DNA of 64,000 bases from Actinoplanes sp040639655 (lineage in GTDB: Bacteria; Actinomycetota; Actinomycetes; Mycobacteriales; Micromonosporaceae). Both the position numbers and the translations under genes were made by a program. A model generated the notes under the pieces. That model made no database searches and had not been told where the DNA came from. It saw nothing but the letters and a program-made list of their open reading frames with translations. The stretch covers positions 73,779 to 137,778 of the forward strand of contig NZ_JBFAAI010000023.1 in NCBI RefSeq assembly GCF_040639655.1, given 5' to 3'. Of the stretch, positions 26,219 to 35,288 are shown in pieces (the stretch's first letter is position 1; every line of letters begins with the position of its first letter).

Positions 26219-28405
26219 GTGACGAGAAAGCGGGCGGTCATCAGCGCGCTGGTGGCCGTCGTGGGATGCGGGATGACGCTGGCCGTCGGCGGCGTGCTGG
26301 AACGGCACGAAGACGTGAACACCGAGGTCCAGATGGATCGCCGGACCGCCGCCGCGGCTGACGCGGTTCGCAGTGAGACGCAGCGCTACGTCGACATCCT
26401 GCGGACCATGGCGGCGGCCGCCGGCGCGCAGGATGTGCTCACCATGACCGAGTACTCGGCACTGACCACGCCGCTCAAGTCGATGAAGCTGGCCGGGGCG
26501 AGCACGATCGCATTCGCCGTCCCAGCCGAGGACGACCAGGTGGGCGAGGTTCAGCAGCGGTGGCGGGAGCGCGGCCTGCCGGATCTCACGCTTGTTCCGT
26601 ACGGCCGTGGTGATCATGCTTTTGCGATTTTCACGGCCCCGCTGGACGGCACCGTCATCGTCCCGGGCATAGACCTGATGCGGTCCGAGGCCGCGGCCGC
26701 GGCGATGGCCGACTCGCGCCGCAGCGGGGACGTGGCCGTTTCGGACACCTACCAGCTGCTGGTCGACCAGCACCTGGCACCGGAGCGCCGGCAGAACTCG
26801 TTCGTGCTGAGCGCGCCGGTGTACCAGGGGGCCGACCGCCGCTTCCTGGGCTGGGTCCTGCTCGGGGTCCGGGGTCAGGACTTCATGGGCGACACTCTGG
26901 CGCAGGCGGGGCAGAACCTGCTGGATCTGGCGCTGCGCGCCGACGATCCGGGGCGGCGGGAGGTCACCGTCGCCTCGCTGCGTGCGGCGGTCGAGGGGGA
27001 ACGCGACCGGCGTCGTACGGTCGAGGTCGACGTGGCCGACGGCACGTGGAGGCTGCATCTGGCGGCGGTGGGCGACCGGCTTCCGGGGGCGGCCAGCGGC
27101 CTGCCGCCGGCGGTCACAGCCGGGGGGATGAGCCTGACGGTGCTGCTCACCATCCTGGTGTGGATCCTGGTCAGTGGCCGGGAACGGGCCGAGGCACGGG
27201 TCCGGCAGGCCACCGCCGAACTGCTGGCGGGCGAGAAGGAGTCCCGCCGCCAGGCCAGACTGCTGCAGGCGGTGCTGGACGGGATCAGCGACGGTGTGGG
27301 CATGGTCGGCCCGGACGGGCGTTTCGTGCTGCTCAACCCGGCGGCCCGGCGGATCCTGGGACCGGACGACGAGACGAGGGCGCCGGACGACGAGACGAGG
27401 GCGCACGGCGGCGGGACGACGAGGCACGGCGGCGTGGCGGAGCGGTCCGGGTTGTTCCGGCTGGACGGGGTGACCCCGTACCCGGTGGCAGAGCAGCCGC
27501 TGACCCGCGCGCTGGCCGGCGAGGACGTCGACCAGGAGGAGATGACGGTCCGCAACCGGACGCACGCGGAAGGGCGGGTGATCAGCGTCTCGGCCCGGCC
27601 GGTCGACACGACCAGCGGGGAGCGTGGGGCCGTCGCCGTGTTCCACGACATCACCGACCGCAAGCACGTGGAGAACGAGCTGCGCGGATTCGCCGGGGTG
27701 GTGGCGCACGACCTGAAGGCACCCCTGGCGGCGGTACGCGGATACGCCGAGCTGATCCTCGAGGAGCTGGGCGACCCGGCGGCCGGACCGGACGCCGTGG
27801 CCGACGCCTTGCGCAGTGCCCGGAAGGTGATCGGTGGCGCCGACCGGATGCAGACGCTGATCAGCGAGTTGCTCGACTACACGGCGGCCCGGGACGCGGC
27901 CATGCGGCTCGAGGACTTCAGCCTGCGCGAGCTGGTCGACGACGTGGTCATGACGCGGACCGACGCGCCGGACCCGGAGGCGGGCCGGCCGGACGTGTTC
28001 GTCGGCGCGCTGCCGCGGGTCCGTGCCGACCGCGTGCTGCTTCGTCAGGTGCTCGACAACCTGGTGGGCAACGCGATCAAGTACACGCCACCGGGTCAGG
28101 CGCCGCGGATCGACGTGACGGCGAAGGTGGACGGCCCGGGGACGGTCCGGGTGCAGGTGGCGGACCGGGGTATCGGCATCCCGGACGGTGAGCACGCCGC
28201 CGTCTTCGACAGTTTCCACCGGGCCAGCAACGGTACGGCGATGCCCGGCACCGGACTGGGCCTGGCGATCTGCCGCCGGATCGTGGAGCGGCACGGCGGC
28301 CGGATCGAGGCCCGGCCGAACCCGGGCGGCGGCACGATCTTCGTCTTCACGGTCCCCGAGGCGTCGACGGACCTGATGCCACGGGAGAACGTGACCGCGC
28401 GTTGA
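26219..28405 (+). CDS. CHASE-PAS histidine kinase
   Basis: 728 residues from GTG 26219. TM1 (about 7-27), an extracytoplasmic CHASE domain (about 60-290, with STIAFAVPAEDDQVGEVQQRW and DLTLVPYG), TM2 (VTAGGMSLTVLLTILVWILV, about 300-320), coiled linker, PAS (VLDGISDGVGMVGPDGRFVLLNPAARRIL), HisKA with GVVAHDLKAPLAAVRGYAEL and HATPase_c with DNLVGNAIKYTPP, DRGIGIP and GTGLGLAICRRI. An insertion with two exact copies of a seven-residue unit ((P)DDETRA) breaks the PAS domain. Actinoplanes-type PAS kinases often share this two-part PAS. Ligand unknown; no regulator adjacent. Confidence 0.92.
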   Translation: MTRKRAVISALVAVVGCGMTLAVGGVLERHEDVNTEVQMDRRTAAAADAVRSETQRYVDILRTMAAAAGAQDVLTMTEYSALTTPLKSMKLAGASTIAFAVPAEDDQVGEVQQRWRERGLPDLTLVPYGRGDHAFAIFTAPLDGTVIVPGIDLMRSEAAAAAMADSRRSGDVAVSDTYQLLVDQHLAPERRQNSFVLSAPVYQGADRRFLGWVLLGVRGQDFMGDTLAQAGQNLLDLALRADDPGRREVTVASLRAAVEGERDRRRTVEVDVADGTWRLHLAAVGDRLPGAASGLPPAVTAGGMSLTVLLTILVWILVSGRERAEARVRQATAELLAGEKESRRQARLLQAVLDGISDGVGMVGPDGRFVLLNPAARRILGPDDETRAPDDETRAHGGGTTRHGGVAERSGLFRLDGVTPYPVAEQPLTRALAGEDVDQEEMTVRNRTHAEGRVISVSARPVDTTSGERGAVAVFHDITDRKHVENELRGFAGVVAHDLKAPLAAVRGYAELILEELGDPAAGPDAVADALRSARKVIGGADRMQTLISELLDYTAARDAAMRLEDFSLRELVDDVVMTRTDAPDPEAGRPDVFVGALPRVRADRVLLRQVLDNLVGNAIKYTPPGQAPRIDVTAKVDGPGTVRVQVADRGIGIPDGEHAAVFDSFHRASNGTAMPGTGLGLAICRRIVERHGGRIEARPNPGGGTIFVFTVPEASTDLMPRENVTAR
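27362..27403 (+). repeat. Exact 21-bp tandem duplication inside the CHASE kinase gene
   Basis: Units 27362-27382 and 27383-27403 are identical and start CCGGACGACGAGACG. The length keeps the frame and adds seven residues to the PAS domain. Confidence 0.95.
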
Positions 28406-28480
28406 GGCGCCGCCCCGTCGCCGGGACCACCGCGGGCATGATCAAGGGTTGATCGTCCTGCTCACGGGTATGCGCCGCCC

Positions 28481-29404
28481 ATGTCCGCGGTCATGGTCTT
28501 CGCACCGGTCCCACAACTCACCGTCACCATCGAGGAGGCCGATGCCGGGCCGGAACTGCATGTCCACCCCGGCGGGCAGGGCGTCTGGCAGGCCCGGATG
28601 TGCGCCGGGCTGGGCGCGGACGTCACCCTCTGCGCGGCGGTGGGCGGCGAGATCGGCGACGCGGTGGCTGCGCTGCTGGACCACGAGGACATCGAGGTAC
28701 GCACGGTACGGCGTGCCAGCGGCACCGGCTGGTACGTGCACGACCGCCGGGACGGATCCCGGGACACGGTCGCCGAGTTCGCCGGTGCTCCGCTGGGCCG
28801 GCACGACCTGGACGAGCTGTACAGCACCGCCCTGGCCGAGGGACTGCGTGCCGACGTCAGCATCCTGAGCGGACCGGCCGCCCCCGAGGTCGTCCCGGCC
28901 GAGGTGTACCGGCGGCTCGCCGCCGACCTGGGCAAGCACGGCGGCGCGGTGGTCGCCGACCTCTCCGGGGACCACCTGACCGCGGTGCTCGAAGGTGGCG
29001 TCGCGTTCCTGAAGGTCAGTCACGAGGAGCTGATCGACGCCGGGCGGGCCGACGACGACAGCGACGAGTCCCTGATCCGGGCCGCCCATGAACTGCGCGA
29101 TCAGGGTGCCCGGTCGGTGCTGATCAGCCGCGCGGACCGGCCCGGCATCGCCCTGGTCGAGGACGAGGCACTGCTCGTGGATCTGCCCGCCCTGCAGGTG
29201 GTGGACCATCGCGGTGCCGGTGACTCGATGACCGCGGGCGTCGCCACGGTGCTGGCGCGCGGCGGCGACCTGAGGGAGGCGCTCCGCACCGGTGCGGCGG
29301 CGGGCGCCCTCAACGTCACCCGGCACGGGCTCGGCACCGGGCGGCACGAGGCCATCACCGAACTGGCCGGGCGGGTCCGGCTGCGCACGGCCGACGGCTC
29401 CTGA
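28481..29404 (+). CDS. PfkB-family carbohydrate kinase
   Basis: 307 residues from ATG 28481; ATG 28493 is possible, and neither has a strong RBS. The start (VMVFAPVPQLTVTI), the GGQGVWQARMCAGLGADVTLCAAVGGEIGD substrate-side region and the C-terminal DHRGAGDSMTAGVA with the catalytic Asp of GAGD define a PfkB sugar kinase. The form is nearest to the FruK/LacC 1-phosphofructokinase branch, but the first motif has HPGGQG where FruK has NPGGKG, so specificity is uncertain. It phosphorylates a sugar or sugar phosphate with ATP in the cytoplasm. Single gene without a PTS partner. Confidence 0.87.
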   Translation: MSAVMVFAPVPQLTVTIEEADAGPELHVHPGGQGVWQARMCAGLGADVTLCAAVGGEIGDAVAALLDHEDIEVRTVRRASGTGWYVHDRRDGSRDTVAEFAGAPLGRHDLDELYSTALAEGLRADVSILSGPAAPEVVPAEVYRRLAADLGKHGGAVVADLSGDHLTAVLEGGVAFLKVSHEELIDAGRADDDSDESLIRAAHELRDQGARSVLISRADRPGIALVEDEALLVDLPALQVVDHRGAGDSMTAGVATVLARGGDLREALRTGAAAGALNVTRHGLGTGRHEAITELAGRVRLRTADGS

Positions 29405-29434
29405 ACGTTCACGCGCCGTTCCCCGCAGCGCCGG

Positions 29435-30925
29435 ATGCCGGTGCCGCGCGCCGCCTACGCTGGGCCGCTCCGTCACCGTGCACCGGAGATCGTCATCACC
29501 GTACCGAGCCCTGCCCGGACCGCCGTCCGGTGGCTGCACCCCCTGGCCTGGATCATTCCGCCGCTGGTCACGTACCTGCTCGTGAACTGGCGGCTGACCG
29601 GGCCGTCGCTCTGGGCGGACGAACTGGCGACCTGGGGCGCGGTCCGGCTCGACCGGGAACAGCTCCGGCTGCTCAGCGGGACGGTGGACGCCGTGCTCAC
29701 CCCGTACTACCTGGCGCTCGGGCATCTGACCGGCGACGGTGTGCTCGACGCGCACGCGCTGCGCCTGCCGTCCCTGATCGCGATGACCGCCACCGCCGCG
29801 GTGGTCGCGCTGATCGGCCGCCACGCCGGCGGTCACCTCGTCGGGCTGCTCGCCGGCCTGCTCTTCGCGGTGCTGCCGGTCACCTCACGCTACGGGCAGG
29901 AGGCGCGGCCGTACGCCCTCGCCATGTTCTTCGCCGCCCTGGCCCTGCTCGCGCTGATCGGGCTGCTGGACCGCCCCACCGTGCCGCGGGCCGCCGCCTA
30001 CGCCGCCGCGGTGGCCGTCACCGGCCTCCTCCACCCGTTGAGCGCGCTGGTCATGGTCGCCGGGCACGCTCTCGCCGGGTGGCGGGCCTGGCGCGCGTGG
30101 CCGCCCGCCGCGCTGCTCGGCGCCGCTCCCGCGGCGGTCCTGCTGCACCATGCGAGCGACCAGGCCGAACAGATCTCCTGGATCAGCCGGGCCGGTACGC
30201 ACACCGTGCGCCTGCTGCCCGAACAGCTCTTCGTCTCGCCGATCGCCGGTGGCATGGTCCTTGCTCTGGCCGTGGCCGGCGTACGCCGTGACCGGACCGG
30301 CTGGGCTCTCGCCGCGGCCGGTCTCGCGCCACCCGCCCTGCTCCTCACGGCCGGTGCGTTCACCGAGATCTGGGTGCCGCGCTACGTGCTGGTCGCGATG
30401 CCGGCGCTGGTGGTGCTGGCGGTCGTGGGCGCCGCCCGGGCCGGTCGCACGCACGCCGCCGCGTTCGTCGCCCTGATCGTGTTCCTCGGCAACCCGGCCC
30501 AGCTGGAGATCCGCGAGCCGGACGGCCACGGCCAGGACTCGGCCCGGATCGCCGAGGTGATCATCCCCCGCTACCTGCCCGGCGACGCGGCCGTCTTCCC
30601 CGAGGGACCCTCCAGCATCGGCTGGGCGGCCCGCGACCTCTACGTGCACTACCTTCCTGAGCCGCGTCCGGGCGACGTTCTCGCCGTCACCCGGCAGCGG
30701 GCCGACGGCAACTTCCTGGCTGTCGAGTGCCCGGACGCCACCTGTCTCGGCGATCCGTCCCGCATCTGGATCATCCGGACCGACAGCGCCGCCGACCCGG
30801 TGGAGAACATGTCCGAGGCGAAACGCGACCGCATTCTCACCGGTTACCGCACCGTCGAACGCTGGAACTACAAGCTCCTCAACATCACCCTGATGGAACG
30901 CCGCCCACCCCCGAAGCGACGGTGA
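29435..30925 (+). CDS. GT-C-type membrane glycosyltransferase (ArnT/GT39-like)
   Basis: 496 residues from ATG 29435; the upstream RBS is poor. About ten hydrophobic helices, and an early loop GPSLWADELATWGAVRLDREQL carrying the DE pair that GT-C enzymes place in the first extracytoplasmic loop. RYGQEARPYALAMFFAALALL is a common second signature of GT39/PF13231 proteins. Such enzymes use polyprenyl-phosphate sugars to glycosylate proteins or lipids outside the membrane. The last 110 residues form a soluble domain with Cys residues (VECPDATCLGD). Its stop codon abuts the stop of the convergent kinase gene (TGATCA). Confidence 0.83.
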   Translation: MPVPRAAYAGPLRHRAPEIVITVPSPARTAVRWLHPLAWIIPPLVTYLLVNWRLTGPSLWADELATWGAVRLDREQLRLLSGTVDAVLTPYYLALGHLTGDGVLDAHALRLPSLIAMTATAAVVALIGRHAGGHLVGLLAGLLFAVLPVTSRYGQEARPYALAMFFAALALLALIGLLDRPTVPRAAAYAAAVAVTGLLHPLSALVMVAGHALAGWRAWRAWPPAALLGAAPAAVLLHHASDQAEQISWISRAGTHTVRLLPEQLFVSPIAGGMVLALAVAGVRRDRTGWALAAAGLAPPALLLTAGAFTEIWVPRYVLVAMPALVVLAVVGAARAGRTHAAAFVALIVFLGNPAQLEIREPDGHGQDSARIAEVIIPRYLPGDAAVFPEGPSSIGWAARDLYVHYLPEPRPGDVLAVTRQRADGNFLAVECPDATCLGDPSRIWIIRTDSAADPVENMSEAKRDRILTGYRTVERWNYKLLNITLMERRPPPKRR

Positions 30926-31501
30926 TCAGGAGCCGGGATTCCCGAGGATCAGGTGTGCGGCTTCGCGGACCTGATCCTCGGCGTAGAAGGCGTCCTCCTG
31001 CCGGGCCCACCGGATCCAGTGCGGGGCGTAGGTCTGGCCGTCCCGGGCCAGGGCGCGGTCTCTGCGGACCCCGGCCGGGGCGTCGATCCAGACAACCCCG
31101 CTGAGGTACGGCCGGAGCACGCGCCCACCCGAGCCGACGCCTTCGACGAGCAGCCAGTCGCTGTCGGGGACCCGGTGTTCCTCGGCGTAGGCGCCGGCCG
31201 TCCAGTCCCAGCGGCGCCACACGGCGGGCCGGGACTCGGCCAGCGGCCGGAGCACCCGGTCGTGCAGGGCGGTGACACCGTCGCGCAGGCCGTCCCAGCC
31301 GGCATACAGGTCGTCCATGTGCAGCAGCGGGGCGCCGAGTGCGGTGGCGACGGCCCGGGCCAGGCTGGTCTTGCCGGATCCGGACCGGCCCTCGACGGCG
31401 ACGATCCGGCGCTTTCCGGCGGACGGCGGCAGGGCGGTGGCCCAGGCGATCACGCGCCGCGCCGAACCGTCCGGCCACTGTTCGTCCACCGCCGCCACCA
31501 T
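30926..31501 (-). CDS. P-loop kinase, uridine-kinase-like
   Basis: 191 residues. Walker A is VEGRSGSGKTSLARAVATAL (about 36-55) and LLHMDDLYAGWDGL holds the acidic residues expected after the second strand of nucleoside/nucleotide kinases. WLLVEGVGSGG and VWIDAPAGVRRDRALARDG continue the fold. It is shorter than true uridine kinases and carries no lid motif that names the substrate. Cytoplasmic. It sits upstream of no other minus-strand gene in a tight unit; the FdhF-like gene before it ends 110 bases away with a hairpin between. Confidence 0.8.
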   Translation of the reverse strand: MVAAVDEQWPDGSARRVIAWATALPPSAGKRRIVAVEGRSGSGKTSLARAVATALGAPLLHMDDLYAGWDGLRDGVTALHDRVLRPLAESRPAVWRRWDWTAGAYAEEHRVPDSDWLLVEGVGSGGRVLRPYLSGVVWIDAPAGVRRDRALARDGQTYAPHWIRWARQEDAFYAEDQVREAAHLILGNPGS

Positions 31502-31562
31502 AGTTCACCCGCCGTGCCCGCCGCGCCCGCCGCAAACTCCGAGCACCCCCCAGCTGTAATAC

Positions 31563-31593
31563 ACCGCTGTCTCAGCGCGCCTGAGACCGTGGT
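31563..31593. terminator. Hairpin after the FdhF-like gene (repeat family copy 2)
   Basis: ACCGCTGTCTCAG and CTGAGACCGTGGT form an imperfect 13-bp stem (two changes, one a G-U pair in RNA) around the same CGCGC loop as copy 1. CCAGCTG also occurs just before both copies. Confidence 0.7.
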
Positions 31594-31610
31594 AGCGCGC
31601 AGCTGGAGGG

Positions 31611-33869
31611 TCAGGGGCGTTCCAGGCGGATCTGGACCCACTTGGAGGTGGGGGTGCCACTCTCCTCCGCCTGCGAGTCGAGCGGCACCAGCGGGTTGGT
31701 CTCCGGATAGTACGCGGCCACGCAGCCTTTCGGGGTGTCGTACTCAACCAGGCGGAACCGCGGCGCCCGGCGTTCGACCCCGTCGGTCCATTCCGACACC
31801 AGATCGACGACGTCACCGTCGGCGAAGCCGAGTTCGGCCAGGTCGGCCGCGCTGATGAACACGACCCGACGGCCGGAGCGGATGCCGCGGTACCGGTCGT
31901 CGAGCCCGTAGATCGTGGTGTTGAACTGGTCGTGGCTGCGCACGGTCTGCAGCACGAGCCGTCCCTCCGGGACGGTCATAACCTCGAGCGGGCTGACCGT
32001 GAACACGGCACGCCCCTCAGCCGTGGGGAAGGTCCGCGAGTCCCGCGGCGGATGCGGCATGGTGAAGCCGCCACCCCGGATCTTCGCGGCGTAGTCGTCG
32101 CAGCCGGGCACCACCCGGCCGATGCGTTCCCGGATCTCCTCGTAGTCGCCGGCGAACCCCGCCCACGGGATGCCGTGGGCGTCGCCGAGCGCGGCGGCCG
32201 CGATGCCGCAGACGATGTCGACCTCGGAGCGCAGCAGCGGACCGGCCGGTTCCGAGCGGCCGCGGGAGGCGTGCACCGCGGACATCGAGTCCTCGACGGT
32301 GACCCGCTGGACCCGGCCGCCGGTCAGATCCTGCTCGCTGCGGCCCAGGGTGGGCAGGATCAGCGCGGTCCGCCCGGCCTCGACGTGGCTGCGGTTGAGT
32401 TTCGTGGAGATCTGCACGGTCAGCGCCGCCTTCCGCATCGCCGCCGCGGTGACCTCGGTGTCGGACATGGCACTGACGAAGTTGCCGCCGAGCGCGACGA
32501 ACACCCTGGCCCGGCCGTCGCGGAAGGCACGGACCGTGTCTGCCGAGTCGTGGCCGTGCTCGCGGGGCGGTTCGAAACCGAACTCGTCGCGCAGCCGGTC
32601 CAGGAAGGCGGCCGGTGGCTTCTCCCAGATGCCCATGCTCCGGTCGCCCTGCACGTTGGAGTGCCCGCGTACCGGGCAGAGTCCCGCACCGGGCTTGCCG
32701 ATCATGCCCTGGAGCAGCGCCACGTTGACGAACTCCTTGATCGTGGCGACGGCGTTGCGGTGCTGGGTGATGCCCATCGCCCAGCAGTGCACGATCCGCT
32801 CCGACGAGGCCAGCATGTCGGCGGCCGCCTCGATCTCGTCCCAGGTGAGGCCGGTGGCGGCGAGCACCTTGTCCCGATCGATGCCGGCGACGTGCGCGGC
32901 CCACTGCTCGAACCCGACGGTGGACGACTCGATGAAGTCCTTGTCGGCGACGCCCCTGGCCAGCAGCAGGTGCCCGATGGCCTGCCAGAGTGCCAGGTCG
33001 CCGTTGGAGCGGATGCGCAGCAGGCGGTCGGCCAGCGGGGTGCCGCGCCCGGCCAGGCCGCGGACGTTCTGCGGGTTGTCGAAGCGGATCAGCCCGGCCT
33101 CCGGCAGCGGGTTGATCGCCAGGATCTTCGCCCCGTCCCGCTTGGCGATCTCCAGGGCGGTCAGCATGCGCGGATGGTTGGTGCCCGGGTTCTGCCCGGA
33201 AACCACGATCAGATCGGCTTTGTGCAGGTCCTCGAGGGTGACCGAGCCCTTGCCGACGCCGATGGTGCGCATCAGCGCGGTACCGGTCGACTCGTGGCAC
33301 ATGTTGGAGCAGTCCGGCAGGTTGTTGGTGCCGAAGGCCCGGGCCAGCAGCTGATAGACGAACGCGGCCTCGTTGCTGGCCCGTCCCGAGGTGTAGAAGA
33401 CCGCCTCGTCCGGGCTGTCCAGGTCCCGCAGGAAGCCGCCGGCCAGCGCGAACGCGTCGGCCCAGGAGATCGGCTCGTAGTGGGTGCCACCGTCACGGCG
33501 GACCATCGGATGGGTGAGCCGGCCCTGTTTCTCCAGCCAGTGGTCGGTACGTCCGGCCAGGTCGGCGATCGAGTGCTCGGCGAAGAACTCCGGGCCGACG
33601 GTGTCGCGCTGGCCCTCCCACGCGACGGCCTTCGCCCCGTTCTCGCAGAATTCGGCGGTGTGCCGGCGTCCGGCCGGGTCCGGCCAGGCGCAGCTCATGC
33701 AGTCGACACCGTCGTGCTGGTTCAGAACGGCCAGGTTACGGGCGGTCTTCTTCACACCCATCTTCTGTACGGCGTTCGCCAGGCTGAGCCGCACCGCCTC
33801 GAGCCCGGCCGCGTGGTCGGCCGGCGGTCCCACCCGCAGGTGGGCCTCCTCCTCGTCGAAGGCTGCCAT
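31611..33869 (-). CDS. FdhF/YdeP-like molybdopterin oxidoreductase
   Basis: 752 residues from ATG 33869, set by GGGGAGG six bases upstream; an ATG 18 bases earlier is less likely. MSCAWPDPAGRRHTAEFCENGAKAVAWE near residue 60 and SNMCHESTGTALMRTIGVGKGSV are typical of the FdhF/YdeP branch (oxidoreductase alpha subunit, molybdopterin). VVSGQNPGTNHPRMLTALE and INPLPEAGLIRFDNPQ belong to the bis-MGD-binding domain, and the C-terminal TVRSHDQFNTTIYGLDDRYRGI is the pterin-binding cap. The N-terminal four-cysteine iron-sulphur pattern of true formate dehydrogenases is incomplete. Substrate unknown. No FdhD or partner subunit is nearby. Confidence 0.9.
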   Translation of the reverse strand: MAAFDEEEAHLRVGPPADHAAGLEAVRLSLANAVQKMGVKKTARNLAVLNQHDGVDCMSCAWPDPAGRRHTAEFCENGAKAVAWEGQRDTVGPEFFAEHSIADLAGRTDHWLEKQGRLTHPMVRRDGGTHYEPISWADAFALAGGFLRDLDSPDEAVFYTSGRASNEAAFVYQLLARAFGTNNLPDCSNMCHESTGTALMRTIGVGKGSVTLEDLHKADLIVVSGQNPGTNHPRMLTALEIAKRDGAKILAINPLPEAGLIRFDNPQNVRGLAGRGTPLADRLLRIRSNGDLALWQAIGHLLLARGVADKDFIESSTVGFEQWAAHVAGIDRDKVLAATGLTWDEIEAAADMLASSERIVHCWAMGITQHRNAVATIKEFVNVALLQGMIGKPGAGLCPVRGHSNVQGDRSMGIWEKPPAAFLDRLRDEFGFEPPREHGHDSADTVRAFRDGRARVFVALGGNFVSAMSDTEVTAAAMRKAALTVQISTKLNRSHVEAGRTALILPTLGRSEQDLTGGRVQRVTVEDSMSAVHASRGRSEPAGPLLRSEVDIVCGIAAAALGDAHGIPWAGFAGDYEEIRERIGRVVPGCDDYAAKIRGGGFTMPHPPRDSRTFPTAEGRAVFTVSPLEVMTVPEGRLVLQTVRSHDQFNTTIYGLDDRYRGIRSGRRVVFISAADLAELGFADGDVVDLVSEWTDGVERRAPRFRLVEYDTPKGCVAAYYPETNPLVPLDSQAEESGTPTSKWVQIRLERP

Positions 33870-33951
33870 TCCGACCTCCCCATTCACGGCCGTACGTTCG
33901 CCGACAGTCTCCCCTGACGAGCGTGCGCCCCGCCGTGCGGGATCGGCAACC

Positions 33952-35154
33952 TCAGTCGAGGCGATGTTCGCGCAGCCGGGCCAGCACCTCAGGGGCGGGC
34001 CAGCCGGCGACGCGGTAACGGGCCGGCGCGAGCAGCGGCTCGGCGACGAGACCGGCCTGCTCCTCGGCGATGTGCCACGGGACGCGGAAGTCGACGCCGA
34101 TGCCGGGCCGGGCGAAGGCGATGGAGTCGGCCCGGGGCAGCAGCGCCTCGACGCCGTCGGTCCAGGTGGCGATGGTCTCGGCGGGGGCGCCGCCGGACGG
34201 TTCGACGGCCATCAGGTCTCCGACGTGGACGTCGAACCCGGCCTTGGCGTACTGGGTGGACAACCACTCGGTCTGGTTGGAGTACTCGGTGAGGGCCAGG
34301 ACCGCGGCGGCGCGGCGGGCCGGGACGTGGTGCGGGTGGCCGGGCGGCGGCGCGTACGGCACGGCCCGCCCCTGCGGACCGGCGACGTAGCCGACCGGCG
34401 ACAGGTAGCGCACCGCCTCGCCGAAGCTGTGCTCGACGATCCCGTAGACCTGCTCGATGCCGTCCTCCGGCACCGGGGCCACCAGCAGGGTGTTGTTGTC
34501 CGGGGCGAAGGCGATGACCGGGCCGCCCATCCGCTCGCCGGCCTCGGCCAGCCAGCCGGGCGACAGCAGCAACGACGTGTAGTAACCGTCGCCGTCGTCG
34601 AACATGCTGACCGCGGAGCCGTCGCGCCACTCCCGGTCGAAGCTGTCACGGGCAATGGCGGCCAGGTTCTCCCGGGCCGCCGCGAACACCTCGTCGACGC
34701 CGACGCCCCACTCGTCGGCCCGGTCCGGCAGGACGTACGCCATGGCGTCCGGGGCGTCGATGACCACCAGCTCGCGCAGGAAGGGCATGGCCGGGCGGGA
34801 CAGCGGCGGGCGCATCCCGGCCGGACCGGCAGCGCCGAACGTCACCGGGCGCACCACCGGGCGCAGCTTCGGGCGTACCGTCTCCCAGTCGTCCTCGGGC
34901 ATCGGCGCCATCAGCCGCAGGAGTTTCTCCAGCCGTTCCCGTCGTTCCGCGGGGGTCGCCTCGGCGGTCTCCCGGAAGACGTTGGCGAGATAGAGGTGGG
35001 CGGGGCTGTCGGCCCCGGTCCGATGGATGGCGATGGCGAACTCGTCCGGTTCGTAGACGGCACGCTCGACACCGGGGGTACGCCGGGCCACCCGGAGTGC
35101 GAGCTGGGCGAAGCGGCGGCGCGGCGAACCGGCGAACCTGTCCAGCAATCCCAT
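33952..35154 (-). CDS. YtpQ/DUF1444-like protein
   Basis: 400 residues, cytoplasmic by sequence. The middle and C-terminal parts resemble the DUF1444 (YtpQ) family: RELVVIDAPDAMAYVLPDRADEWGVGVDEVFAAARENLAAI, then GDGYYTSLLLSPGWLAEAGERMGGPVIAFAPDNNTLLVAP. The C-terminal half (about 280-400) is an additional region without a name. The function of DUF1444 is not known. It is transcribed away from the SDR gene; the palindromic operator at 35227-35259 lies in the shared upstream region about 75 bases from its start, so it might also be controlled by the TetR protein. Confidence 0.7.
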   Translation of the reverse strand: MGLLDRFAGSPRRRFAQLALRVARRTPGVERAVYEPDEFAIAIHRTGADSPAHLYLANVFRETAEATPAERRERLEKLLRLMAPMPEDDWETVRPKLRPVVRPVTFGAAGPAGMRPPLSRPAMPFLRELVVIDAPDAMAYVLPDRADEWGVGVDEVFAAARENLAAIARDSFDREWRDGSAVSMFDDGDGYYTSLLLSPGWLAEAGERMGGPVIAFAPDNNTLLVAPVPEDGIEQVYGIVEHSFGEAVRYLSPVGYVAGPQGRAVPYAPPPGHPHHVPARRAAAVLALTEYSNQTEWLSTQYAKAGFDVHVGDLMAVEPSGGAPAETIATWTDGVEALLPRADSIAFARPGIGVDFRVPWHIAEEQAGLVAEPLLAPARYRVAGWPAPEVLARLREHRLD

Positions 35155-35226
35155 CAGTGGACCCTAACGGACACCGGGCCGCGGGGCTCCGCGGGTGACG
35201 GTTGCCAGACCCGGCGGGTTACGTCC

Positions 35227-35259
35227 GGAGCGGAAGTAAACTAAGTTCACTTCCGCTCC
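35227..35259. promoter_or_regulatory. 33-bp palindromic operator, probable TetR site
   Basis: Arms of 16 bp (35227-35242 and 35244-35259) around one central base, with a single mismatch. Outer arms are GGAGCGGAAGT and ACTTCCGCTCC, inner part AAACTAAGTTC. It lies 30 bases before the SDR start. A TetR-family gene lies just beyond the SDR gene. Confidence 0.85.
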
Positions 35260-35288
35260 CGCTCACCCCCGACGAAGGGAATCCTCAG

